The notes below the pieces were generated by a model. The model worked only from the letters and a program-made list of their open reading frames with translations, searched no databases and was not told the origin of the DNA. Shown here piece by piece: positions 33,526-42,357 of a stretch of 64,000 nt of DNA. The stretch covers positions 33,052-97,051 of the forward strand of contig JBDTNY010000127.1 of assembly GCA_039933515.1 (NCBI GenBank), read 5' to 3'. The stretch comes from JAOUEA01 sp039933515 (GTDB lineage Bacteria; Actinomycetota; UBA4738; HRBIN12). The position numbers and the translations under genes are program-made. Position 1 is the stretch's first letter; every line of letters starts with the position of its first letter.

Positions 33526-34456
33526 CACGGCCGGACCGGTTCGCCCAGGCCTCGACCGTCTCGGGACGCACGAGCCGGGCCGAGACCGCGAGCGCGAGGT
33601 ATGGCCGCCGTTCGAGGGGCCGGCGTCGGATGCTCCGCCACGCCCAGCCCCGCGCATCCGACGGGCGGCCGAGCGCAGCTTGCGCGAACGCGAGACGGCC
33701 GTAGAGCCGTGCCGCGTTCCTCCGATCGACGAGCACCTCCGGGTGCTTGGCGGTCAGGTAGACGATCGCGTCCGCGATCGTTTGCCAGCGTGCGGTGAAG
33801 AACGAGTCCCCCGAGCGATACACGCGGACGAATGGTTTACGCACGGCCGTGATGTCCCCCACGGCGACCGCCCGCAACAGCCACTCGTAATCCTCCCCGT
33901 AGCTTCCAGGGATCGCCTCGTCGATCGGTCCGATCGTGGTCTCGAAGGCGCGACGCCGGACGACGACCGTCGAGGGGTGGATCTCGGTCGCCCGGGACCG
34001 TAGCAGGACCCCGGGCGTCACGCGCTCGTGGGCGCAGACGCGCGCGATGCGGCGCTCCCCCGCCACGACCTCGATCCCCGTAACCGCCACGTCGGCGCCC
34101 GATGCCTCGAGCGCAGCGAGCTGATGAACGAGCTTGCCCGGAAGCCATTCGTCGTCGTCATCGCAGAACGCAAGCACCTCGCCGAACCCGCGTTCGGCCC
34201 CGGTGTTCCGCGCACCTGCGAGTCCCGGCGTTCGATCGTTGGACATGACGCGCAGCGAGCGGTCTCCTCCGTCGCGCGGCGCGACGTCACCGAGGTCGAA
34301 CGCCGGGCTCTGGTCGAACACCACCAGGCATTCGACCGTGCCCGGGTACGCCTGCGACAGCACCGACCGGATCGCGCGGCGCAACAAGGCCGGGCGTTCG
34401 CGCGTGGCGATCACCACGCTCACGGACGGCCAGGAAGTGGAAGGTACCGCGCTCAT
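33518..34456 (-). CDS. Family 2 glycosyltransferase
   Basis: This 312-residue inverting GT-A enzyme adds a sugar to a growing glycan. The nucleotide-sugar pocket is SVVIATRERPALLRRAIRSV at residues about 11-31, and the metal-binding DxD element is LAFCDDDDEWLP near residue 98. The C-terminal half has GSYGEDYEWLLRA, an ED motif near the base position. The ATG at 34456 overlaps the sulfotransferase stop (ATGA), and the stop overlaps the flippase start, so it is embedded in a coupled operon. The sugar donor is not predictable. Confidence 0.9.
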   Translation of the reverse strand: MSAVPSTSWPSVSVVIATRERPALLRRAIRSVLSQAYPGTVECLVVFDQSPAFDLGDVAPRDGGDRSLRVMSNDRTPGLAGARNTGAERGFGEVLAFCDDDDEWLPGKLVHQLAALEASGADVAVTGIEVVAGERRIARVCAHERVTPGVLLRSRATEIHPSTVVVRRRAFETTIGPIDEAIPGSYGEDYEWLLRAVAVGDITAVRKPFVRVYRSGDSFFTARWQTIADAIVYLTAKHPEVLVDRRNAARLYGRLAFAQAALGRPSDARGWAWRSIRRRPLERRPYLALAVSARLVRPETVEAWANRSGRGV

Positions 34457-35370
34457 GCGGCTCGACCTCGATAGCCGCCGACGACACGGAGGGGCAAAGT
34501 GATCGCGCCGACGATCACGCGGTCGCGCCGTGGCATCTGGCTGCGCCATGCGTCGTCGGCCACGATCTCGACCGGCCCGGTGCGGAACCGCATGGGGTTC
34601 CCCGAGATCGAGTGGTCGATGCCGAGCAGCGCGGTGCGTTCGTCGGCGAAGATCGGGGCGGTCGATGCAGCCCCCGTCTGCACGAGGATCCGGTGGGCCC
34701 ACGGCCCGGGCGTGCGGACCACGTCCTCATACCGGGCGGCGGGACGCAGGGATCCGGGCGCCAGTCGGAGGATGGCGAAGGCCGCGTTCGTGGCGAGCCA
34801 GCGGACCGCCGTCCGCACGGGGCCGGTTCTGGCCATGAAGGAGTCGGGTGCGTCGGGGCGCGCGACGGTCTTGCCCCAGGAGAACGCTACGGCCCGGGGG
34901 TCGCGCACGAGCTGCAGCAGTCGGACGTCGATCCCGGGTACGTGCCGCAGAACGGCAGCCGTTGAGACCTGCTTGGAGGAGTCGACGATCATGCTCGCAC
35001 CCGCGGTGTGGGCCACCGCTTCATACACGCGCCCCAGCAAGTCGGCGTAGGCGCGCAGTCGCCGTGCGTAGGCCGGTGCGAGCCACGGAGCAAGCATCAG
35101 CGGCAGATACCGGTTCCGGTCGACCGATCGCTGCAGCCGAAGGGTCGCGGCCGCGTCGAGCGCGTCCCATCCCCCGACCGCGCGCCGGCCGACCTCTTCC
35201 CAGAACCCACACCGTCGGAATGCCTCCCCGCACCCGCAGCGCTCGTCCCGCATGAGCCCGCGATCCCACAGGAACACGAACTCGCCCACGGAACACGTGC
35301 CGGGCGCCTGCCCGAGGATCCGGTCCACGAGGGTGCTCCCCGACCGTCCGAGCCCGCCGATGTAGAGCAC
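34453..35370 (-). CDS. Sulfotransferase family protein
   Basis: This 305-residue protein has the PAPS-dependent sulfotransferase fold: the 5'-phosphosulfate loop GLGRSGSTLVDRILG starts near residue 6, and the 3'-phosphate-binding region is LVRDPRAVAFSW near residue 155. CSVGE and CGCGE segments recur in this family of carbohydrate sulfotransferases. The GTG start at 35370 lies eight bases after the neighbouring fusion gene's stop, and its own stop overlaps GT2. It probably sulfates the exopolysaccharide or its precursor; no acceptor can be assigned. Its length matches the C-terminal part of the neighbour at 35379-36875, and the two share several motifs, so they are paralogs. Confidence 0.9.
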   Translation of the reverse strand: MLYIGGLGRSGSTLVDRILGQAPGTCSVGEFVFLWDRGLMRDERCGCGEAFRRCGFWEEVGRRAVGGWDALDAAATLRLQRSVDRNRYLPLMLAPWLAPAYARRLRAYADLLGRVYEAVAHTAGASMIVDSSKQVSTAAVLRHVPGIDVRLLQLVRDPRAVAFSWGKTVARPDAPDSFMARTGPVRTAVRWLATNAAFAILRLAPGSLRPAARYEDVVRTPGPWAHRILVQTGAASTAPIFADERTALLGIDHSISGNPMRFRTGPVEIVADDAWRSQMPRRDRVIVGAITLPLRVVGGYRGRAA

Positions 35371-35378
35371 AGGAAGGC

Positions 35379-36875
35379 TCAGGACCTCTCACCCCACAGG
35401 GCGTACCCATACATCGCGATGAGCGGAGCCGTGATCGCGGATACGACGGCCCATTGACGTGGGCGGAGCGACCGGCGCCATTCGTCGTCGACCGTGACCT
35501 CGACGGGGCCCTGTAGCAGCCGCATCGGGTTCCCGTCGACCGTGTGATCGACCCCGAGGTCGGCGACGCCGTCGTGCATGAACGCGAGATCCCCTTCCGC
35601 GACGTCCACCTCGGCCCATCGCAGGACGTCGGCGACGATCTGCGCAGGGCGGGCGACCAGGTCCTCGTATCGCAGGAACCGCGAGGGGACGCGCCGCGTA
35701 CGCACCACGTGTGCGGCCGCGTTGTACAACAGGTAGCGGATCGACGCGGCCGCCACGCCGTATCGCGGCAGATGATCGCGACCGTCGCCATCAGCGCGGA
35801 CGATCTCCTTCTGCCACGAGAAGACCACCCCGCGCGGGTCCCGGACGAGATGGAGCACCCGCAGGTCGACGCCAGGGATCTGGCGCAACAACAGGGAGTG
35901 CGTGGGGAGCTTCGACGAGTCCACGATCACCCGGGCGCCGGTGACGTCGGCGATCGCGCGGTATAGCTGGCCCAGGAGCTCGGCGTATCGCATCACGTCG
36001 TGGTCGCCCACCGGTGCCGCACGCGCGGTCAGGACCCGCGGGATCGAGCCCGCACGATCGACCCTCGCGCGCAGGGCGGCCACCTCCGCGGCGTCCAGGC
36101 GGTCCCATCCGCCGAACGCGCGCTCGCCGATCCGGCGCCAGAGCTCGCAGTCGTGGAAGCGCTCCCCGCAGCCGCAGAGTCGATCCTCGACCAAGCCGCG
36201 CTGCCAGAGCTCGCGGAGCTCGCCGATCGAACACACGCCCGGGACCTGCCCGAGGAGCCGGTCCAGCAGCGTGCTGCCGCTGCGCCCCCATCCCGTGATC
36301 GAGATCACACGCACCGTACGTGCCGCCGAGGCTTGAGTGGAGCCGGCGCCCCGCTCGAACAGCCGGTCGACGAGCCGGCCGAACCGCTCGGTCGCCGCGG
36401 CCGCAGGGTCGTGGCCCGCGAGATCGAGCCGGAACCCCTCGTCGCCTCCGAGCGCACGCTCGAGCAGCGACGTGAGCTCGTCGGCCGTCGACGCGAGATG
36501 CACCTGCCCGGCCTGGGCGACGCGCGTCGCGAACCGCACCTGGTGGTCGTCGACGTGCTCGCCGAGACCGCTCTGTCGCGGGATGCAGATCGGCACCACC
36601 CCTGACTCGCGCGCCCCCATGATCGTGCCCGGCCCGCCGTGACAGATGACCGCGACGGCCTCGGCCATCATCGCCTCCAGTTCGGCGACGGGCAGCAGAT
36701 CGTGGCCCTCTGCGTGCACGGGAGGGCGCGAGGTGCCGTACTGGATCACCACGCGGGCACGGTGGGCGTTGGCGTTGGCCCAGTCGTCGACCCACGCGAC
36801 GGCACGGTCGAACGGGTGGTGGTCGGTGCCCACCACGAGCATGACGAGCGGGAGCGGGAAAGAGGTGGCCATCAT
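35379..36875 (-). CDS. Fusion: Alg13-like glycosyltransferase with C-terminal sulfotransferase
   Basis: This 498-residue protein has two parts. Residues about 10-175 resemble the Alg13/PssE (GT28 C-terminal) catalytic half: VVGTDHHPFDRAV, then VICHGGPGTIMGARESGVVPICIPRQ with the donor-binding HGGPGT at 79-84. Residues about 187-420 are a sulfotransferase: GWGRSGSTLLDRLLG at 195-209 and LVRDPRGVVFSW at 343-354. The Alg14-like partner lies four bases upstream, so glycosyl transfer and sulfation may be linked in one polypeptide. This fusion is not one I know. The two Met codons at 36875 and 36872 are equal candidates. Confidence 0.85.
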   Translation of the reverse strand: MMATSFPLPLVMLVVGTDHHPFDRAVAWVDDWANANAHRARVVIQYGTSRPPVHAEGHDLLPVAELEAMMAEAVAVICHGGPGTIMGARESGVVPICIPRQSGLGEHVDDHQVRFATRVAQAGQVHLASTADELTSLLERALGGDEGFRLDLAGHDPAAAATERFGRLVDRLFERGAGSTQASAARTVRVISITGWGRSGSTLLDRLLGQVPGVCSIGELRELWQRGLVEDRLCGCGERFHDCELWRRIGERAFGGWDRLDAAEVAALRARVDRAGSIPRVLTARAAPVGDHDVMRYAELLGQLYRAIADVTGARVIVDSSKLPTHSLLLRQIPGVDLRVLHLVRDPRGVVFSWQKEIVRADGDGRDHLPRYGVAAASIRYLLYNAAAHVVRTRRVPSRFLRYEDLVARPAQIVADVLRWAEVDVAEGDLAFMHDGVADLGVDHTVDGNPMRLLQGPVEVTVDDEWRRSLRPRQWAVVSAITAPLIAMYGYALWGERS

Positions 36876-36879
36876 CCGC

Positions 36880-37329
36880 CTACAGGAGCGTGCCGATCAG
36901 CTCGGCCCTGGGGTAGAGGGCGCGCTGCTCCTCCCACTGCACGCAGAACAGGTCGGTTATCGGGTAGCAGAGCCGGCCCGTGAGCGTGCGGGAGTCGATA
37001 CGGTCGTACACCTCGAGGTAGACGGTCTTGACCCGATGCAGCTTGGCCACCACGAAGAACGGGAACGCCACGCCGGCGCCGTCTGAGACGACGATGTCGG
37101 GGCGTTCGCGGCGGATCGTCCGCCAGCTGAGCCAGAGGTTGCGCACGGTGTTCTTCACATTCCGCGTGGTGGGGTGGTAGGCCCAGATCACGCGCTCGTC
37201 GGCCAGGAGCGAAACGGCGTCGCGGGTATCGAACGTCACCCAGAACCGGTCGTGAGGCTCGTACCAATTGTGGAGTCGCCACAGTTGTCCGAGGTGCCCC
37301 CCCGAGGAGCACACCAGCGCGATCTTCAC
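36880..37329 (-). CDS. Alg14/PssD-like glycosyltransferase membrane partner
   Basis: This 149-residue protein resembles Alg14/PssD/EpsE, the membrane-anchoring, acceptor-binding half of split GT1-type enzymes. It opens with IALVCSSGGHLGQLWRL, followed by PDIVVSDGAGVAFPFFVVAKL and TVYLEVYDRIDSRTLTGRL. In known pairs Alg14 recruits the catalytic Alg13 half, which here is the N-terminal domain of the next gene. GTG at 37329 lies one base after the stop of the initiating transferase gene. It probably adds the second sugar to the lipid-linked intermediate. Confidence 0.88.
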   Translation of the reverse strand: MKIALVCSSGGHLGQLWRLHNWYEPHDRFWVTFDTRDAVSLLADERVIWAYHPTTRNVKNTVRNLWLSWRTIRRERPDIVVSDGAGVAFPFFVVAKLHRVKTVYLEVYDRIDSRTLTGRLCYPITDLFCVQWEEQRALYPRAELIGTLL

Positions 37330-37330
37330 G

Positions 37331-38800
37331 TCAGTATGCCCCGCGCTTGGAGACCAGGACGGGGATCGTCTTGGCCAAGATGTAGAGGTCGTAGGCCAGG
37401 GACCAGTTCTCGATGTAGAAGAGGTCGAGCCGCACGCAGTCCTCGAACGAGAGGTCGCTGCGCCCGCTGACCTGCCACAGACCGCTGATGCCCGGCGGGA
37501 CCTCGAGCCGATCGAACTGCCAGTCCTCGTACCGGGTGACCTCTTCGGGCAGCGGCGGTCGCGGGCCCACGAGGCTCATGTCGCCGATCACCACGTTCAG
37601 CAGCTGCGGCAGCTCGTCGAGGCTCACCTTCCGCAGGAACCGGCCCACCGCCGTCACGCGCGGGTCGTCCTTCAGCTTGAACATCAGGCCTTCGACGCCG
37701 TGCTGCTCGCGCAGCTCGTCCACCATCCGGTCGGCGCCCACCTGCATCGTGCGGAACTTCAGCATCGTGAACGGCCGCCCTCGATGACCGACGCGCTTCT
37801 GGCGGAAGAGGACGGGGCCGGGCGAGGTCAGCTTGACGGCGAGCGCGATCGTGGCCAGCACGGGCGAGACCAAGAGCAGGCCGAGGCCGGCCACCGCGAT
37901 GTCGAACGCGCGCTTGATCACCACCTGGGTCCCGGTGAGACGCGCGGGGCGCAGCGACAGCGCGGTCACGCCCCCCAGCGACTGCACGGCGACGCGGCTC
38001 GAGAGCACTTCGGGCAGCGTGGCGGTCACCCGCACCTCGACGCCCTCCAGCCGGACCGCCTTGGCCACGTAGCCCATCTCGAAGGCCGAGAGCGCGCTCG
38101 CCGCCACGAAGACACACTCGGCGCCGACGTCACGGATCACATCGCGGAGGTCGGCCACGGTCCCCATGACGGGAACGTCGCCGGCGGGGATGCCGGGCGC
38201 CAGGTCGGTCGAGACCATCGCGATCGCCCGGAATCCGAACGAGGGCAGCTGCATCAGGCGTGCGAGGTGCTGCGCTTCCGCGTTCGTCCCCACGACGACC
38301 GTCGGGAACGACAACCGCCCCTGCACCCGCTGGCGATGGATGTAGCCATGCCAGAGCCTCCGCGACGCCAACGCGGCGAACAGCGCCGTCGCCCACGCGA
38401 TCGCGAGCCAGAGGCGAGAGTAATCGGCCTTGGACCAGAACGAGACGACGAGGATCGATCCGACGCCCATCGAGACCGCGAAAATGATCCGGCGGAATTC
38501 CTCGGCCGGCGCGTACCGATAGGCGTCGTAGAGATGGAAACCCGCGTAGAGGCACAGGATCGCGATCGGTGATGCGAGGAGCAACAGCGCGAAGGTCCCG
38601 CTCGGCATCTCGAGCCATCCGAACCTCGCCCAATAGCCGACCAGCAACGCGGCGGCCACCGACAACACGTCGGTCAGCGCGATCCAACGGTAGAGCGCCC
38701 GGTAGGCGCCCCGGACCGACGTCTCGCCTTCGACCGCAGGTGCGGCGCGGAGGGACCGCGTGCGGCCCTCGACCCCGACATCTTCGATCCGACCCTGCAT
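37331..38800 (-). CDS. Exopolysaccharide-initiating phosphoglycosyltransferase
   Basis: This 489-residue protein is a polyisoprenyl-phosphate hexose-1-phosphate transferase (WcaJ/PglC superfamily), which starts exopolysaccharide synthesis. The N-terminus has four to five membrane segments, a CoA-like nucleotide-binding domain (about 155-275, TVVVGTNAEAQHLARLM), then a membrane helix and the sugar-transferase domain: KRAFDIAVAGLGLLLVSP, MLKFRTMQV, SLDELPQLLNVVIGDMSLVGPRP and a C-terminal DLYILAKTIPVLV. ATG 38800 is preceded by GGAGG eight bases upstream. It heads the run to 29322, downstream of the Tad operon on the same strand. Confidence 0.95.
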   Translation of the reverse strand: MQGRIEDVGVEGRTRSLRAAPAVEGETSVRGAYRALYRWIALTDVLSVAAALLVGYWARFGWLEMPSGTFALLLLASPIAILCLYAGFHLYDAYRYAPAEEFRRIIFAVSMGVGSILVVSFWSKADYSRLWLAIAWATALFAALASRRLWHGYIHRQRVQGRLSFPTVVVGTNAEAQHLARLMQLPSFGFRAIAMVSTDLAPGIPAGDVPVMGTVADLRDVIRDVGAECVFVAASALSAFEMGYVAKAVRLEGVEVRVTATLPEVLSSRVAVQSLGGVTALSLRPARLTGTQVVIKRAFDIAVAGLGLLLVSPVLATIALAVKLTSPGPVLFRQKRVGHRGRPFTMLKFRTMQVGADRMVDELREQHGVEGLMFKLKDDPRVTAVGRFLRKVSLDELPQLLNVVIGDMSLVGPRPPLPEEVTRYEDWQFDRLEVPPGISGLWQVSGRSDLSFEDCVRLDLFYIENWSLAYDLYILAKTIPVLVSKRGAY

Positions 38801-39078
38801 CCAATGCCTCCGGTATCACCCGGGCGACCCCGGGGTCTGGTTCCTCGGGGGAGCACCTGGCTCCCCCACACGGGGGACGATAGCTGGAGTACGCCGACGA
38901 TGCTATCGGCCGGAGGGTCCGTCTTGGGGCGGATGGCCCGCAGAGGGCCTAGACCGGAAGCCCTCGCAGGTCGCATGGGGCGACGACACGCCGAACGGCC
39001 CCCCGTTCCGAGCCGGGGAAGGACTCGGTTCGAGGAGCCGTGGCATCCGCCGATCGTGCCGGCGCGGAGCCAGTCAGA
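38801..39078. other. Spacer between tadC and the exopolysaccharide operon
   Basis: This 278-base region, the longest without a gene, contains no credible coding frame. It probably carries the promoter and leader of the phosphoglycosyltransferase gene on the minus strand. A strong hairpin (38847-38867) and a 10-bp palindrome ACCCCGGGGT (38828-38837) lie just upstream of the ribosome site. I could not match it to a known riboswitch. Confidence 0.6.
38847..38867 (-). promoter_or_regulatory. Hairpin in leader of exopolysaccharide operon
   Basis: A perfect eight-bp stem GGGGGAGC / GCTCCCCC with a five-base loop (ACCTG on plus) lies about 50 bases before the ATG at 38800. It could end tadC read-through, or act as an attenuator of the polysaccharide operon. 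Confidence 0.45.
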
Positions 39079-40026
39079 TCAGGCGTGCAGCAGGCCGTTG
39101 ATGATCTGGATCGCGCCCGGCCCGATGATCACGACGAACAGGGCGGGGAGCACACAGAGCACCAGCGGGAAGACGATCTTGACCGGGGTCTGCTGCGCTT
39201 TGGCCTCGGCCGCCTGGCGCCGCTTGATGCGGAGCTGCTGGGCCTGGGTACGCAGCACGCTCGCGATCGAGACGCCGAAGATGTCGGCTTGGATCATCGC
39301 GAGCGCGAAGGCGTTGAGCTCTTCGACATCGGTGCGCTCCGCGAGGTGCCGGAAGGCATCGCCGCGCGGCACGCCCAGCTGGATCTCCTGGAGCATCCGG
39401 GCGAACTCCGACGACAGCACGCCGGGAACGTTCTGCACGACCTGCGCGATCGAGGCATTGAGTGATAGTCCCGCTTCGACGCTGATCGTCAGCAGATCGA
39501 GCGTGTCCGAGAGCGTCCGAAGGATCTCCCGCTGGCGCTCCTCGACCTTGCGGTTCAGCGTCGAGTCCGGGGCGACGAAGCCGACGAACGAGATCAGCGC
39601 GAGCATGACCATAGAGATGAACGGCGGAGGCGACACGGTCGAGGCGATGAAGAGCCCGACGACGAATCCGCCGATCGCCCCGATCACCTTGAACGCCAGC
39701 ACCCGCTCGGCGTCCCACCCCACAGGGCCGCCCGCCAGCTGCAGCTTGTGCGCGATGCGGTCGCGTGTATCGAGCGGCGTGACGCGTCGGGCCATCCGTC
39801 CAGCCCGCGACACGATCGGCACAACGACCCTGCGGCTGAAGCTCTGCGCCAGGTCCTGCTCCCGCAGGTCCACCGGGTCGGAGAGCGTCGAGGTCCCCCC
39901 GACCTGAGATTCGAGCAGACGCATCGCCCTGCGCTTCTCGGATTCGGACTGGTCCATGGCGATGCCCGCGAGGAGCACCGAGAAGAAGACGGAGCCGACG
40001 GCGGCGACCAGCAGGATCTCAGACAT
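39079..40026 (-). CDS. tadC: Tad pilus inner-membrane protein TadC
   Basis: This 315-residue protein is a T2SS-F domain protein with three to four membrane segments. The F-domain motif DTLDLLTISVEAGLSLNASIAQV near residue 178-200, then ADIFGVSIASVLRTQAQQLR, is typical of TadC. With TadB it forms the platform that moves pilin subunits in and out of the membrane. The ATG at 40026 overlaps the tadB stop by eight bases. It ends the operon, and the hairpin in the following spacer may terminate it. Confidence 0.93.
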   Translation of the reverse strand: MSEILLVAAVGSVFFSVLLAGIAMDQSESEKRRAMRLLESQVGGTSTLSDPVDLREQDLAQSFSRRVVVPIVSRAGRMARRVTPLDTRDRIAHKLQLAGGPVGWDAERVLAFKVIGAIGGFVVGLFIASTVSPPPFISMVMLALISFVGFVAPDSTLNRKVEERQREILRTLSDTLDLLTISVEAGLSLNASIAQVVQNVPGVLSSEFARMLQEIQLGVPRGDAFRHLAERTDVEELNAFALAMIQADIFGVSIASVLRTQAQQLRIKRRQAAEAKAQQTPVKIVFPLVLCVLPALFVVIIGPGAIQIINGLLHA

Positions 40027-41026
40027 CGATATCCACGATCTTTCTCATCCAGACGATGCCCACGATCAACAAGCAGCTGGCCGTTCCCAGCATGATGAGA
40101 CCGAGCCTCGTGGTGACCAGCAATCCGATGTACGACGGGTTCACGGCGGCCATGTACGCCCCGATCGCGCACGGCAAGAGCGCGAGGACCCACGCTGAGA
40201 GCCGCCCTTCCGCGGTGAGCACCTGGATCTGACGGCGCATCATCGCGCGCTCGCGGAGCGTGTCCGCGACGCTGTCCAGGATCTCCGCCAGGTTGCCGCC
40301 GACCTCGCGCTGGATGTTCACGGCCAGGACCGCCCAGCGGAAGTCCGGAGAACCCACGCGGGTGGCGAGCGCCTCCAAGGCTTCGTCGGTGCTCCGCCCG
40401 AGGCGGATCTCGGCGACGACCCGCTGGAATTCCGTCGCGGCCGGCTGCGCGATCTCGCGAGCGACCGTGTCCAGCGACTGCATGAACGAATGACCTGCGC
40501 GCAGCGAGCTCGCCATGATGGTGAGGACGTCGGGCAGCTGCTCGCGGAGCTTCTCCGCACGCTTCTTCATCGACGTCTTCAGGGCGATCGACGGGCCGGC
40601 GCCCGCGAGCGTGCCGACGAGCAGCGCGAGCAATGGGTTGCGCAGGAGGGCCTGCCCGAGCGTGGCACCCACGAGGGCGGCCACGACCGAGAGGACCACG
40701 AACTCACCCGAGCGGACGCTGACGCCCGCTGCCTCGAGCTCGGCGTCGACGCGCTCGCTGAAGCCACGGGCATCGGCGAACCGCTTGCCGTACGAGGTGA
40801 CCCGCCCGGGGATCCAGCCTCCGGCGCCGGAGGCGACCGCCTCCGGTTGGGAGCTGGGACGCGAGGCGGTCGCCATGCGAGCCGCCATCTCCCGATCCTT
40901 CTTGGCGCGGATCGCGGTGCCGAAGAGCAACCACCCGATCACGAACGCGGCGACACCGACGATCGCGGCCACCACGATCGGGGCGGCGGGCGTGCTCCAG
41001 AACGATGCGGCAAGCGAGGCGATCAT
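40019..41026 (-). CDS. tadB: Tad pilus inner-membrane protein TadB
   Basis: This 335-residue T2SS-F domain protein has an N-terminal membrane helix, a second one near 125-145, the F-domain (LPDVLTIMASSLRAGHSFMQS near 175-195, then GNLAEILDSVADTLRER) and two C-terminal helices. The ATG at 41026 overlaps the tadA stop (ATGA). TadB and TadC are the paired platform proteins of the Flp pilus machine. Confidence 0.93.
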   Translation of the reverse strand: MIASLAASFWSTPAAPIVVAAIVGVAAFVIGWLLFGTAIRAKKDREMAARMATASRPSSQPEAVASGAGGWIPGRVTSYGKRFADARGFSERVDAELEAAGVSVRSGEFVVLSVVAALVGATLGQALLRNPLLALLVGTLAGAGPSIALKTSMKKRAEKLREQLPDVLTIMASSLRAGHSFMQSLDTVAREIAQPAATEFQRVVAEIRLGRSTDEALEALATRVGSPDFRWAVLAVNIQREVGGNLAEILDSVADTLRERAMMRRQIQVLTAEGRLSAWVLALLPCAIGAYMAAVNPSYIGLLVTTRLGLIMLGTASCLLIVGIVWMRKIVDIDV

Positions 41027-42342
41027 CGCTCCCCCTTGGACTCCAAGGCGAATGTCTCGGCCTCGAGGTAGACACCGCGCTCGGCGAGCTTGTCCAGGAA
41101 CTTCGGACGAAGGCCGGTCGCCTTCAGATGTCCCTTGAACTTGCCCTCGTCGTCGATCCCCGCCGAGTAGTCGAACAAGAAGATGTCCTGGAGGGTGATG
41201 ACCTCGCTCTCCATGCCCACCACCTCGGTGACGTGGGTGATCCGACGGGTCCCATCCTTCAGGCGCTGCTGGTGGACGATCAGTTGGATCGCCGACGCGA
41301 TCTGCTCGCGCACCGACCGCGGCGAGATGTCCATGCCGGCCATCAGCGTGATCGTTTCGAGCCGCGACAGGGCGTCGCGGGGCGTGTTCGCGTGCACCGT
41401 CGAGATCGAGCCGTCGTGCCCGGTGTTCATCGCCTGCAGCATGTCCAGGGCCTCGGGACCACGGACCTCTCCGACCACGATGCGGTCGGGGCGCATGCGC
41501 AAGGAGTTGCGGACGAGGTCGCGGATCGTCACCGCGCCCTTGCCCTCGATGTTCGGCGGGCGACCTTCCAGGCGGACGACGTGCGGCTGCTGGAGCTTCA
41601 GCTCCGCCGCGTCTTCGATCGTCAGGATCCGCTCGTCGTCGGGGATGAACGAGGACAACACGTTCAGGGTGGTCGTCTTGCCGGCGCCCGTTCCGCCCGA
41701 GACCAAGATGTTGGTTTTGCCCCGCACGCACGCCTCGAGGAACTTCGAGGTCGCCGAGCTCATCGTGCCGAATTCCACGAGCTCCTCGGCGCCGTAGGGG
41801 TCTGCCGAGAACTTCCGGATCGTGAGCGAGGGCCCGTCGATCGCGAGCGGCGGGATGATCGCGTTCACGCGGGAGCCATCGGGAAGCCGGGCATCCACGT
41901 AGGGACTCGCCTCGTCGACGCGTCGCCCGACCTTGCCCACGATCTTGTCGATCGTGCGGCGCAGCTGCGACTCGTCGTGAAACTTCGTGCCCGTCCAGTA
42001 GAGCTTGCCCGCGCGCTCGACGTAGATCGTGTCCCAGTTGTTCACCATGATCTCGGTGACCTCGGGGTCACGGACGTAGGGCTCGAGCGGGCCGAGACCC
42101 AGGACGCTGTCGCCGATCTGACGGACGATCAGGAGCTTCTCCTGTGCGGAGAGCAAACCCTCCTCGTCGTCGAGCAGCTCGCGCAGGCGCTGGTGCACCA
42201 AGCCTTCGAGCTCGCTATCGGACAGGGTGGAGTCGTAGAGCCGCGGGCCGAGCACCTCCACGAGGCGCTCCTGCACGCGGACCCGGACCTCAGAGATCCG
42301 ATCCTTCTGCTGGGACTTCGCCAGCCTGTCTGCCAGGGACAT
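41023..42342 (-). CDS. tadA: Tad pilus secretion ATPase TadA/CpaF
   Basis: This 439-residue hexameric ATPase powers Flp pilus assembly. Walker A GGTGAGKT lies at 216-223, the Asp box is in ILTIEDAAELKLQ, Walker B is RPDRIVVGEVRG, and the His box follows in GSISTVHANTPRDAL. ARLPDGSRVNAI and LTIRKF are the conserved N-terminal CpaF motifs. ATG at 42342 has GAGGAGG nine bases upstream. Confidence 0.97.
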   Translation of the reverse strand: MSLADRLAKSQQKDRISEVRVRVQERLVEVLGPRLYDSTLSDSELEGLVHQRLRELLDDEEGLLSAQEKLLIVRQIGDSVLGLGPLEPYVRDPEVTEIMVNNWDTIYVERAGKLYWTGTKFHDESQLRRTIDKIVGKVGRRVDEASPYVDARLPDGSRVNAIIPPLAIDGPSLTIRKFSADPYGAEELVEFGTMSSATSKFLEACVRGKTNILVSGGTGAGKTTTLNVLSSFIPDDERILTIEDAAELKLQQPHVVRLEGRPPNIEGKGAVTIRDLVRNSLRMRPDRIVVGEVRGPEALDMLQAMNTGHDGSISTVHANTPRDALSRLETITLMAGMDISPRSVREQIASAIQLIVHQQRLKDGTRRITHVTEVVGMESEVITLQDIFLFDYSAGIDDEGKFKGHLKATGLRPKFLDKLAERGVYLEAETFALESKGER

Positions 42343-42357
42343 GTGGGTAGCCTCCTC

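Noticed and set aside
38801..39078. Possible c-di-GMP riboswitch before the phosphoglycosyltransferase
   Set aside because: The leader has hairpins and a CCGG-rich run, but the conserved GEMM core was not found.
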